Shown here: piece after piece, positions 24,542 to 31,909 of the stretch
Position numbering within the stretch: the stretch's first letter is position 1
Layout: each line of letters opens with the position of its first letter
Assembly (NCBI GenBank): GCA_947470805.1
Contig: CANIVU010000039.1
Coordinates: 1-64,000 of the forward strand
Source of the DNA: Acidobacteriota bacterium
GTDB lineage: Bacteria; Acidobacteriota; Terriglobia; Bryobacterales; Bryobacteraceae
Direction: 5' to 3'
DNA length: 64,000 nt
Notes under the pieces: generated by a model
What the model was told of the DNA's origin: nothing
The model's input: only the letters and a program-made list of their open reading frames with translations
The model's database searches: none
Translations under genes and position numbers: made by a program

Positions 24542-26854
24542 ATGAGCGAAGACAAACAGAACGGAGCGCAAGCCGCCGGCGTCAATCCGGGCTATGCCGA
24601 ACATCAACTGGCAAAGGCGCTAACCGCGGCCGAGGAGCACCCGGATCCGACCATTCGTCAACGGGCGGAGAAACGCCTTCGACAATGGCAAATGGTTTTC
24701 CGGAACATCCTCTCCGGACACTTGGCGTATGGGTCGCGCACGCCTATCCCCGACGCTCCCACCTGGGCAACGCCGGAAGTCGTGACAGGCGGTTTCGCCA
24801 CCGGTAATTTGCTGGCCGCCGGCCCGCTCCGGCCGCACGAAGTCAGGCTCCTCGAATCCCTTCCGAATATTGAAACTGGCGCGGAGCGAGCGGCACTCAA
24901 CGCACACTTCGTCGGCGGCGAAGGCCTCGCACAGCTCTGTCAGATGTTGGCCAATCGCTGCTACGACGTGGAACTCCCGGAAGAAGGTGCCCTTCTTACC
25001 GTCGCGTGGCTTGCCGAAAACGGCCGTGCCGAAGCCGCTCGCTCTCTCCTCGAACAGCTCGCCCCGCATTTCTCAAAACTCCGCTTCTACCCTGTTCCAA
25101 GAAACGAGCCACGCCGTCTGGAGACGCGCGTACATCTCCAAACGGTCGCCGAGTCGGCGCACGCGCTCCAAACCATTCGGCCCAACGAACGCATCCTGGC
25201 GCAAAAGGAATCCGTCAATGTGTGGGCTCCGTTTCACGACCGCGTCGTAGCTCTCTTCCAGGAAACAGTACAGGACACCTGGCCGTGCAGAATCTTCCCA
25301 CGTGACTGGCCCTCTCGCGCAAAGAAACTGCTCGACGAATTCACCGAGCTGCGAGCTGCTCACACCCTCTGCCGAAAGATGGATCGGCCCAATCAGCACT
25401 ACCGGCAACTGCGGGATCTGCTCGCCAAGTGCGCATCCGACCCAGCCTCACTCACAGGAAAAGAAGTCGGCCGCATCCGGCTGATCCTCACACAGTACCA
25501 ACAAAAACGCGGCACACCCGGCTCAACAGTCTGCGGAACGGCCCGGCAGAAACAAGCCAACGATGTGGCCGCTCCCACGTTCCACGCCGTCGCAGTCTCC
25601 GTTTTGCCACGCCTCTCCGCTCTTCCCCAGGACGAAGGCGTCGATGATGTCGACCCGCTCTGTGGCCCCATCACCACCATCGAGTCCACTGTAAAAGGCG
25701 TGGCAGCGGGAACGCCTCTGCCCTTGCCGGTCAGAAGACGAATCGAGCGGTGCCTCAATGAGACGGTGGAGGTGCTGGTCGAACGCGGCTTCATCACCTC
25801 CGGCGACACGCTGGCAAGGCTGCTGCCGCAGATCACCTCTGCAATTCGCTCCGCCAGTTTCGCCGACCCCCAACTGGAGTGGCTCTACCGCGCAATCTAC
25901 CGTGCCTTTCGGCAGCGGCGCTCCCTGCTGCTTTTGAATCTGGAAAAGCAGGTTCAAATCGAGGAACTGCCGTGGATCAAAGCAATGGAGCCCTTGCGAG
26001 ACGAAACGGCACAAGCGCAGGACCGCGCGAAGAACACGCTCGCGGAGGCCACCACCCTGACCCTGACGTCGTTCCCCTACGCCATCATTCCCAACAAACT
26101 GCTGCAGGAACTTTGCGCACTGGCAAAGGGAGCACAGCTCGACCTCCCTCTCGTGGACGAAGTCGCCGCCGACATTTTCATGGGAAGGTTCTCGGACAAG
26201 TTCGTCGATGCGGCTAAGCGAGCCGCCGCCGTATTGGACGGCACCCTCTACGCCACCTACTATCGGATCGACTGCTCCGCCATCAAGGCGCTCCCCTCGG
26301 CACTGCGTCAGGCCTCTGCACGGCCGACTGCCAACACGTTTGCCGACCTTTGCGTGCACCGCGCAAGTGTTTCGCTAGTTGGTTGGGACACGGTCAGGAA
26401 CGGCATGGTCATCGAGCAGCAGCAGATCCTGACCACCCAGAACCTGGCCGTTCTGTGCAGTGAGTTGGGCCTGACCGGCACACTGCGCGACAGATTTCCC
26501 GCCATGGCCCGAACGTGCCTGACTTGGATCTTCCGCCGGCAACAAACCGACACGCGCGACTGGCACGCCCGCCTCGTAATCCTGAAGAACACCGCCTACG
26601 CCTGGCGGCAAATGCTGTACTTCCTTTCCTTCGTCACTCCCGCCGAACTGGCCGCTTTCCTCGAGTGGGCGAAATCGCAGTTCCAGGAACAGCCAGAGGA
26701 TTTTCAGCTACGATTCCGGCCCGCGTTCACAGGGTTGGTATTGGCGTCGGAGGGAAAAGTCTTCGACGACGATGCCCACGCACGAAGGTTCCTTGGCTGG
26801 TCGAAGGAACGTCATTGGCTCCTGCCGGAGCCGGCCGGCCACCAGTCCCGGTAG
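24542..26854 (+). CDS. Unassigned 770-aa protein directly downstream of the atypical tRNA
   Basis: The ATG at 24542 follows the tRNA CCA by 16 nt and has no Shine-Dalgarno sequence, so tRNA processing would leave an almost leaderless mRNA. The protein is soluble-looking, largely helical and rich in Arg, Leu and Ala, without signal peptide, membrane helix, P-loop, zinc-finger or nuclease motif that I can see. Distinct segments are AYGSRTPIPDAPTWATPEVV then TGGFATGNLLAAGPL (about 65-95), GKEVGRIRLILTQYQQKRG (about 300-320), the mid-part FPYAIIPNKLLQEL (about 515), and the C-terminal RRFLGWSKERHWLLPEP. CTA codons occur at positions 27, 612 and 723, so the adjacent tRNA could in principle read this very message. 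It ends 28 bp before a convergent gene. I do not recognise the family. Confidence 0.75.
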   Translation: MSEDKQNGAQAAGVNPGYAEHQLAKALTAAEEHPDPTIRQRAEKRLRQWQMVFRNILSGHLAYGSRTPIPDAPTWATPEVVTGGFATGNLLAAGPLRPHEVRLLESLPNIETGAERAALNAHFVGGEGLAQLCQMLANRCYDVELPEEGALLTVAWLAENGRAEAARSLLEQLAPHFSKLRFYPVPRNEPRRLETRVHLQTVAESAHALQTIRPNERILAQKESVNVWAPFHDRVVALFQETVQDTWPCRIFPRDWPSRAKKLLDEFTELRAAHTLCRKMDRPNQHYRQLRDLLAKCASDPASLTGKEVGRIRLILTQYQQKRGTPGSTVCGTARQKQANDVAAPTFHAVAVSVLPRLSALPQDEGVDDVDPLCGPITTIESTVKGVAAGTPLPLPVRRRIERCLNETVEVLVERGFITSGDTLARLLPQITSAIRSASFADPQLEWLYRAIYRAFRQRRSLLLLNLEKQVQIEELPWIKAMEPLRDETAQAQDRAKNTLAEATTLTLTSFPYAIIPNKLLQELCALAKGAQLDLPLVDEVAADIFMGRFSDKFVDAAKRAAAVLDGTLYATYYRIDCSAIKALPSALRQASARPTANTFADLCVHRASVSLVGWDTVRNGMVIEQQQILTTQNLAVLCSELGLTGTLRDRFPAMARTCLTWIFRRQQTDTRDWHARLVILKNTAYAWRQMLYFLSFVTPAELAAFLEWAKSQFQEQPEDFQLRFRPAFTGLVLASEGKVFDDDAHARRFLGWSKERHWLLPEPAGHQSR

Positions 26855-26882
26855 GATCCGGCGGCCGGCCACACAAGCAAAT

Positions 26883-27239
26883 CTACGCCGCCGCGCCGCC
26901 CTGGTACCGCGCACTCCCAAACCCAAGCATCGGGTAGAAGATAAACGGCAACAGCGCCAGCCCCACCCCGAATCCAGTGCTCTGGCCGAACTTTTTGGCG
27001 ATCTCGATATTCACCAGTACCATCACAATGAGGCTCACCAGCGGAATCAGCAACAACACAATCCACCACATGGGTTTCCCTGCCATCTCCAGGATGAGAA
27101 TGATGTTGTAGATCGGAACCAGGCAACCCCAGCCCGGTTTTCCCGCCTTTACAAATACCTTCCAGACTCCGGCCATAACCGCGGCCACCAACGCCAAGCT
27201 AATTACCGTAAACAGTAATGAGGATATCGAATCGTCCAT
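26883..27239 (-). CDS. DUF5684-like small membrane protein
   Basis: 118 residues with four hydrophobic segments: LLFTVISLALVAAVMAGVW, CLVPIYNIILILEMAG, WWIVLLLIPLVSLIVMVLVN and LALLPFIFYPMLGFG. The phrases KAGKPGWGCLVPIYN and EMAGKPMWW are typical of DUF5684 proteins, integral membrane proteins of unknown role. ATG at 27239 has AGGAG upstream (about 27247). The gene is convergent with the 770-aa protein gene. Confidence 0.8.
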   Translation of the reverse strand: MDDSISSLLFTVISLALVAAVMAGVWKVFVKAGKPGWGCLVPIYNIILILEMAGKPMWWIVLLLIPLVSLIVMVLVNIEIAKKFGQSTGFGVGLALLPFIFYPMLGFGSARYQGGAAA

Positions 27240-27367
27240 TTTGCTCTCCTGAGTGAATTTGCGTTTCTAAACATTTAGTACGGGAGTAAAAGCAAACATC
27301 TCTGTCCTGGTCCCCGTTCCAATGCAGCGCCGCAAATCATATCCATCCCCGCCGGCGGTGTCAACCG

Positions 27368-28576
27368 TCACCCTCGCCCCACCTCCCACGCCGCCCGCGC
27401 CCGCGTCGGCATCCCCATCTTCCTCTGTCGCTCCTGCTCCGCCAACATCCCCATCACCTCCGCCGCCGCCCGCCCCTCCCGCACCAACCCCGACATCATC
27501 CGCATCGGCTTATCAATATGCCCAAAAAACAACTTGTGGCCCGCGCACAAATAGTTCAGCCCCGCCTCTCCATCCGGCGTCGTCAAAAACCGGCTCTTCG
27601 GGCACTCCCCCTGGCACGCAAACCGCACACTGCACTCCCGGCAATACCGCGGTAACCCGTCCCGCTTGTCCAACCCAAACGCTACCTGCTTCGGCGAAGC
27701 CGCAATCTCCACCAACGAATCCCGCATGATATTCCCCAATAAATACGCGGGTTCCACATAGTGGTCGCACGAATAAACGTCCCCATTCGGCATCAGCGCC
27801 ATCGCCTGCCCGCACGTCTCCTGATGAATGCACAACGCCGCCCCCGCCCCGTGCCAGCACGCCAGCGCCGAATCAAAATGCTGCACATAAATCCGCCCCA
27901 CATCCCGCCGCACCCACTCGTCAAAAATCGCGTTCAAAAACCGCCCCCATTGCTCCGGCCCCACGCTCCGGTCCGTCACCCCAGCCTCGCCAACCCGCTC
28001 CACAATCGGAATAAACTGCAAATACTTCGCCCGCACCTCATCCCGGAAAAACCGGTACACCTCCAACGGCCGGTCCCCATTCGCCGCATGCACCGTGCAC
28101 AGAATGTTGAACTCCGCCCCCGCCGCCTGCAACAACCGCGCCGCCCGCATCACCTTCTCAAACGTCGGTCGCCCACCCTTGTCCACCCGATATGCATCGT
28201 GAATCTCCCGCGGCCCGTCCAACGACAACCCCGCCAATATCCGGTTGTCCGCAAAAAACCGGCACCACTCCTCATCCACCAACGTGCCATTGGTCTGAAA
28301 CGTATGCTCCACCGTCGTCCCCGGCCCCGCATACTTCCGCGCCAAAGCCACCGCCCGCCGGAAAAAATCGAGGCCCATAATTGTCGGCTCTCCGCCCTGC
28401 CAGGCAATGGTCACCGAAGGCGCCCCCTTCGCCGCCTCCACCACCTGCCGGATGTAGCTCTCCTGCACATCCGCGCCCATCCGCTCCCGGCCCATCTCTT
28501 CCTTCGCCAAGAAGAAGCAATACTTACAGTCCAAATTACAGATCGCGCCCGTCGGCTTCGCCATCACATGGAACAT
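27368..28576 (-). CDS. Radical-SAM anaerobic sulfatase-maturase-like enzyme (SPASM domain)
   Basis: 402 residues. The radical-SAM cluster motif CNLDCKYC (Cys13, 17, 20) is followed by the GGEP motif in WQGGEPTIMG. The C-terminal SPASM region supplies auxiliary cluster cysteines: CIHQETCGQAMALMPNGDVY, SCDHYVEP, and YCRECSVRFACQGECPKSRF. This is the layout of anaerobic sulfatase-maturating enzymes, which oxidise a Cys or Ser of a sulfatase to formylglycine. No sulfatase gene is in the window, so the substrate is not established. A broken copy of its last 110 codons lies at 18456-18788 in the same orientation, 8.9 kb away. Confidence 0.9.
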   Translation of the reverse strand: MFHVMAKPTGAICNLDCKYCFFLAKEEMGRERMGADVQESYIRQVVEAAKGAPSVTIAWQGGEPTIMGLDFFRRAVALARKYAGPGTTVEHTFQTNGTLVDEEWCRFFADNRILAGLSLDGPREIHDAYRVDKGGRPTFEKVMRAARLLQAAGAEFNILCTVHAANGDRPLEVYRFFRDEVRAKYLQFIPIVERVGEAGVTDRSVGPEQWGRFLNAIFDEWVRRDVGRIYVQHFDSALACWHGAGAALCIHQETCGQAMALMPNGDVYSCDHYVEPAYLLGNIMRDSLVEIAASPKQVAFGLDKRDGLPRYCRECSVRFACQGECPKSRFLTTPDGEAGLNYLCAGHKLFFGHIDKPMRMMSGLVREGRAAAEVMGMLAEQERQRKMGMPTRARAAWEVGRG

Positions 28577-28735
28577 ACGCGCATCATTACGCCGCCAGCT
28601 GCCGGTGTCAATCGTCCCCCCGAATTCCTCGCCGCAAAAAAGCGTCAGTCACAACACTCGATCTCTCATGGAATCAATAGGTTAACTTCCACAACTGCCA
28701 TCCGTTCCTTGACAACTTGGTATAATGAAAGAGTG
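28577..28735. other. Short divergent upstream region of the maturase gene
   Basis: AT-richer than its flanks, this segment contains TTGACA (28709-28714) and TATAAT (28721-28726). They are only 6 bp apart, so they cannot form one standard promoter. TATAAT could belong to a short rightward transcript ending at the hairpin at 28736-28771. Confidence 0.3.
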
Positions 28736-28771
28736 AGGGCTTGTTCTGCATCCAACAGAACAAGCCCTTTT
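28736..28771 (+). terminator. Strong intrinsic-terminator-like hairpin
   Basis: A perfect 13-bp stem AGGGCTTGTTCTG (28736-28748) with CAGAACAAGCCCT (28756-28768) around the 7-nt loop CATCCAA, followed by TTTT on the rightward strand. No rightward protein gene ends nearby, since the maturase gene is leftward and starts at 28576. It may therefore end a very short RNA beginning just after TATAAT at 28721-28726. Confidence 0.6.
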
Positions 28772-28774
28772 GAC

Positions 28775-29056
28775 TTACTCCCCCCGCGCCGGCGGAACAA
28801 ACTCTGCCACCTTCCCAAGTGGCAACCGCCCGCCAAGGGGCCGAAAACGGCCTCCAAGTGCCCGAAATGGTGGAAATAACCCAAGAGTTGTTGCAAACAA
28901 AGGCTTTCCCCCCTGGGACTCGTTCCGGGGTAACCCAAGAAACCCGCCATCCCCCCGCGAAACACCTCCAAACACCCGGAACATAACCCAAGAAATCGCC
29001 TCCTGGCGTACCACCCCGCCCAGTGGTAAACGACCTTCCGCAAGATCGCGAAACCG
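28775..29056. other. Non-coding stretch with a repeated TAACCCAAG word
   Basis: About 280 bp with no convincing gene. The 9-mer TAACCCAAG occurs three times (about 28876, 28930 and 28984), roughly 54 bp apart each time. Near 28818-28865 the related phrases CCAAGTGGC, CCAAGGGGCC and CCAAGTGCCC also recur. It looks like a degenerate tandem repeat before the HExxH gene. Confidence 0.45.
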
Positions 29057-29560
29057 ATGCTCGCCCAACTCATCGCCCTCCCCGTCGCCGCCTACATCAC
29101 CCGCAACCATCACCGCCTCATCGAAGGCGCCGCCGCCCTCCCCACCGCACAAAAACGCCGTCTCGCCCCCTACTTCCCGGAAGCCATCCTCAACACAGTC
29201 CGCGTCCACCAACGCGACCCCCTGCCGATACCCCACCCGCCCTTCACCAGCCTCGTCCGTAAACTCGGCCTCAGCTACCCCGATCTCTCCCTCACCGCCG
29301 CCATCACCTTCGGTGACCTCATCGTTACCCGCGAGCCCATGTCGATCAGCCTGCTCTTCCACGAACTCGTCCACGTCGTCCAATACCGCCAGCTCGGCAT
29401 TTCCGCTTTCGCCCGCCACTACGTGCAGGGCCTGCTCACCCACCGCGCCTACGAAAAGATCCCCCTCGAAGCCCACGCCTTCCACCTCGAAGCCCGCTTC
29501 GAATTCGACCGCCAACCCTTCAACGTCGAAGCCGAAGTCACCCGTCTACTCAACCCGTGA
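29057..29560 (+). CDS. Putative HExxH zinc metalloprotease-like protein
   Basis: 167 residues. The zinc motif is HELVHVVQYRQLG at about residues 102-114, with the two His as ligands and Glu as catalytic base, as in DUF4157-like proteins. The N-terminus (MLAQLIALPVAAYITRNHH) is mildly hydrophobic but lacks a good signal site. The third ligand is probably the Glu in PLEAHAFHLEARFE near 138-148. No adjacent gene suggests a substrate. The 3' end overlaps the convergent zeta-like gene by 15 bp. Confidence 0.65.
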   Translation: MLAQLIALPVAAYITRNHHRLIEGAAALPTAQKRRLAPYFPEAILNTVRVHQRDPLPIPHPPFTSLVRKLGLSYPDLSLTAAITFGDLIVTREPMSISLLFHELVHVVQYRQLGISAFARHYVQGLLTHRAYEKIPLEAHAFHLEARFEFDRQPFNVEAEVTRLLNP

Positions 29561-30001
29561 CAACCACCCCGGCCCATCCGTCGCCCGCCACTCCAACGAC
29601 CCGTTCCGATACCGGGCCACCAACCGGTGCCCCTCACCAGAGTTATCAAACAACGCCGCCGCATGAGACATCGGCAGAATCTCCCGCAGGTTATCCAGGC
29701 TCCGAAAGTACCGCCGCCGGATATCCTCCTCCGGCACCGCATGTCCGCCCATCCTCACTCGCGCCTCCCGGTTCCCCGAAAGCGTAGTCTCCAACAGAAA
29801 CCCTCGCCCCGCCTCCAAATGCGAAGCCGTCCGTTGAATCACCATTCGCCCTGCCTGAAGCACGCTCGCTAAACTGCCATCCGCTAATCGGATCGTATCC
29901 GGGCTGATGATGTCGTCCAACCCCGCAGGGTCAATCCGCCGCACCAGCGTGCTCTTGCCGCTCCCATTCGGGCCGCCCAGCAATACAAATCGGGGCTGCA
30001 T
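29546..30001 (-). CDS. Zeta-toxin-like P-loop kinase with an apparent internal deletion
   Basis: 151 residues. Walker A is GGPNGSGKSTLVRR at about 9-22; ISPDTIRLADGS and FLLETTLSGN (about 68-77) match zeta-like or AAA-type small kinases, and GGHAVPEEDIRRRYFRSLDN is the lid-type Arg motif. In the family about 35 residues normally lie between ETTLSG and GGH..VPE, including a hydrophobic beta-strand. Here only about 7 are present, so an in-frame deletion is likely and activity is doubtful. The gene follows a small partner gene with a 3-nt gap, the usual layout of zeta-like toxin-antitoxin pairs in soil bacteria. Confidence 0.7.
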   Translation of the reverse strand: MQPRFVLLGGPNGSGKSTLVRRIDPAGLDDIISPDTIRLADGSLASVLQAGRMVIQRTASHLEAGRGFLLETTLSGNREARVRMGGHAVPEEDIRRRYFRSLDNLREILPMSHAAALFDNSGEGHRLVARYRNGSLEWRATDGPGWLSRVE

Positions 30002-30004
30002 CCG

Positions 30005-30223
30005 CTACGCCGCGTCGACCACCGCAACTTCCGCTACCGGCCGCAACGCCCCATCTACAATTTCAGCCAGAAACCGCTTCCCGTTCTGCTCAATGTAGTA
30101 TCGTTGCGTGGCTTCATCAAACCACCCAACCGCCAGCCCCGCGTCCAGCGCTTCCTGCCGCGCAGTCCGTCCGGCGAGCGCCGCCTCTCGCGCGAAATCG
30201 TCACTCAAGATATCCTGAGCCAT
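30005..30223 (-). CDS. Small partner (antitoxin-like) of the zeta-like gene
   Basis: 72 residues from ATG 30223: an N-terminal helix (DDFAREAALAGRTARQEALD) and a short beta part (QRYYIEQNGKRFLAEIVDG). Position directly upstream of a zeta-like P-loop gene suggests an antitoxin, but sequence alone does not prove it. Its start is only 14 bp from the divergent deacetylase ATG at 30238, so each promoter must lie within the other gene. Confidence 0.6.
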   Translation of the reverse strand: MAQDILSDDFAREAALAGRTARQEALDAGLAVGWFDEATQRYYIEQNGKRFLAEIVDGALRPVAEVAVVDAA

Positions 30224-30237
30224 AATCCAATTATCCC

Positions 30238-31008
30238 ATGACCCGCCGCCTCTTCCTCCTTACTCCCCTCGCCGCCCAAACCAAGACATTCCAATGGCCC
30301 AACGGCAAAACCGCCGCCCTCTCCCTTACCTTCGATGACGCCCGCGTCTCCCAGGTCGACGCCGGAATCCCTTTCCTCAATAAGCTCGAAACCAAGGCCA
30401 CTTTCTACGTCCTCTCCTCCGCCTACACCCAGCGCCTCGAAGCCTGGAAAGCCGCCCTCAAGGCCGGTCACGAAATCGCCCACCATACCAAAACCCACGC
30501 CTGCACCGGCAACTACGCCTTCGCCAAAAACAAGGCCCTCGAAGACTTCACCCTCACCCGCATGGCCGAAGATCTCGACACCGCCACCGACGAAATCGTC
30601 ACCACCTTCGGCGTCAAACCCACCAGCTTCGCCTACCCCTGCGGCCAGAAATTCGTCGGCCGCGGCGCGAACACTCAGTCCTACGTTCCCCTCATCGCCA
30701 AACGCTTCGTCACCGGCCGCGGCTACCTCGACGAAGCCGCCAACGACCCCACCATCTGCGACCTCTCCGCCCTCATGGGCTCTGGCCTCGACAACCTCAC
30801 CTTCCCCCAAATGAAGGCCCAGCTCGACGCCGCCATCAAGGACCGCCGCTGGCTCATCTTCGCCGGCCACGAAATGGGCCTCACCAACCGCAACCAGATG
30901 ACCAACCTCGACGCCCTCGCCGAACTCATCGCCTACGCCCGCGCCCAGAACGTCTGGCTCGACACCGTCCACAACATTGCCCAACACGTCCACAAATCCC
31001 GCGCATGA
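30238..31008 (+). CDS. Polysaccharide deacetylase (NodB-homology) family protein
   Basis: 256 residues. The N-terminus MTRRLFLLTPLAAQTK is a short export-like leader. The NodB motif 1 is LSLTFDDARVSQV (Asp-Asp, about 31-32), the metal motif 2 is HEIAHHTKTHA (about 78-88), and SFAYPCGQKFVG is motif 3. These enzymes remove N-acetyl groups from glycans using a metal ion. It overlaps the downstream lipoprotein gene by 4 nt, so the two are coupled. Confidence 0.87.
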   Translation: MTRRLFLLTPLAAQTKTFQWPNGKTAALSLTFDDARVSQVDAGIPFLNKLETKATFYVLSSAYTQRLEAWKAALKAGHEIAHHTKTHACTGNYAFAKNKALEDFTLTRMAEDLDTATDEIVTTFGVKPTSFAYPCGQKFVGRGANTQSYVPLIAKRFVTGRGYLDEAANDPTICDLSALMGSGLDNLTFPQMKAQLDAAIKDRRWLIFAGHEMGLTNRNQMTNLDALAELIAYARAQNVWLDTVHNIAQHVHKSRA

Positions 31009-31898
31009 CCCGTTTCGCCCTCGCGGCCGTCCTTCTCCTCGCCGCCTGCAACGACAATCACGGCTGGCAACTCAAACCTGCCATCCCCGCCGGCCCGCCC
31101 CTCCGCATCGGCGATCAGCTCTACCTTCTCACCACCCAATACCACCCCCGTTACCGCATGGATTCGGAAGACAATTCCCGACTCGTCGACCGCAAAACCT
31201 ATACCGATCTCTGGACCTTCGACGCCAACACCGCTACCCCTCTCAGCCGCCTACGCCTCCATACGGCAACTGCGGATCTCACCACCGGCCCCGCCATCCT
31301 CCGCGCCGACGCCGGCAAGCTCTCCATCCGCCTCCCCGATGGCACGGTCGCCACCCCCGCAATCCCATCCCCAAACCCCGCCGCCCCCGCCTATTACACC
31401 AAAACCGCCTCCTACGTCTTCCGCTCCCGCGGACTCAAAATGCCCGGCCGCTGGATCGGTCTGCTGGATGATTCCGAAGCCGCTCTCTTCCGCGACAAAA
31501 ACCTCCTCTACCCCGACCTCGACCGCCCCGCCCCCCGCAAACTCTGGAGCCGCATCAACAACATCCTCACACCCTTAACCGCCGACTTTCAAAACCCCGG
31601 CCTCCTCGGAACCAAAACCGAACCCCTGCTTCTCCACAACCCTGACAGCGTTCTCCTCCACCACAACGACCAACAACTCACCCGCAATGCCGGCCCTGCC
31701 GGCAATGCCCTCTGGACCACCCAGCTCCACTTCACCGTCATCCAATCCGTCCTCCCCGGCGACACCACCCTCATCCTCCTCGGAGCCCAACCCAACACCA
31801 CAGAGCACTTCATCACCGCCGTCCCACTCGCCACCGGCGCCCAAAGAACCTACAACCTCAGCCTCCTCGAAGGCAATCCCCAAGCCACGAACCCCTGA
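31005..31898 (+). CDS. Putative lipoprotein of unknown function
   Basis: 297 residues starting inside the stop of the deacetylase gene (ATGA). The leader ALAAVLLLAACNDNHGWQ contains a lipobox (LAAC), giving a lipid-anchored mature protein beginning CNDNHG. The rest is beta-rich with WD-like phrases (LYLLTTQYHPRYRMDSED, TYTDLWTFDANTATPLSRL) but no named domain. Coupling with the deacetylase hints at a shared envelope function. Confidence 0.65.
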   Translation: MTRFALAAVLLLAACNDNHGWQLKPAIPAGPPLRIGDQLYLLTTQYHPRYRMDSEDNSRLVDRKTYTDLWTFDANTATPLSRLRLHTATADLTTGPAILRADAGKLSIRLPDGTVATPAIPSPNPAAPAYYTKTASYVFRSRGLKMPGRWIGLLDDSEAALFRDKNLLYPDLDRPAPRKLWSRINNILTPLTADFQNPGLLGTKTEPLLLHNPDSVLLHHNDQQLTRNAGPAGNALWTTQLHFTVIQSVLPGDTTLILLGAQPNTTEHFITAVPLATGAQRTYNLSLLEGNPQATNP

Positions 31899-31909
31899 CT
31901 CCGATCCGC

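Noticed and set aside
28709-28726. TTGACA and TATAAT as one sigma-70 promoter
   Set aside because: The boxes are 6 bp apart instead of about 17, so they cannot act together.
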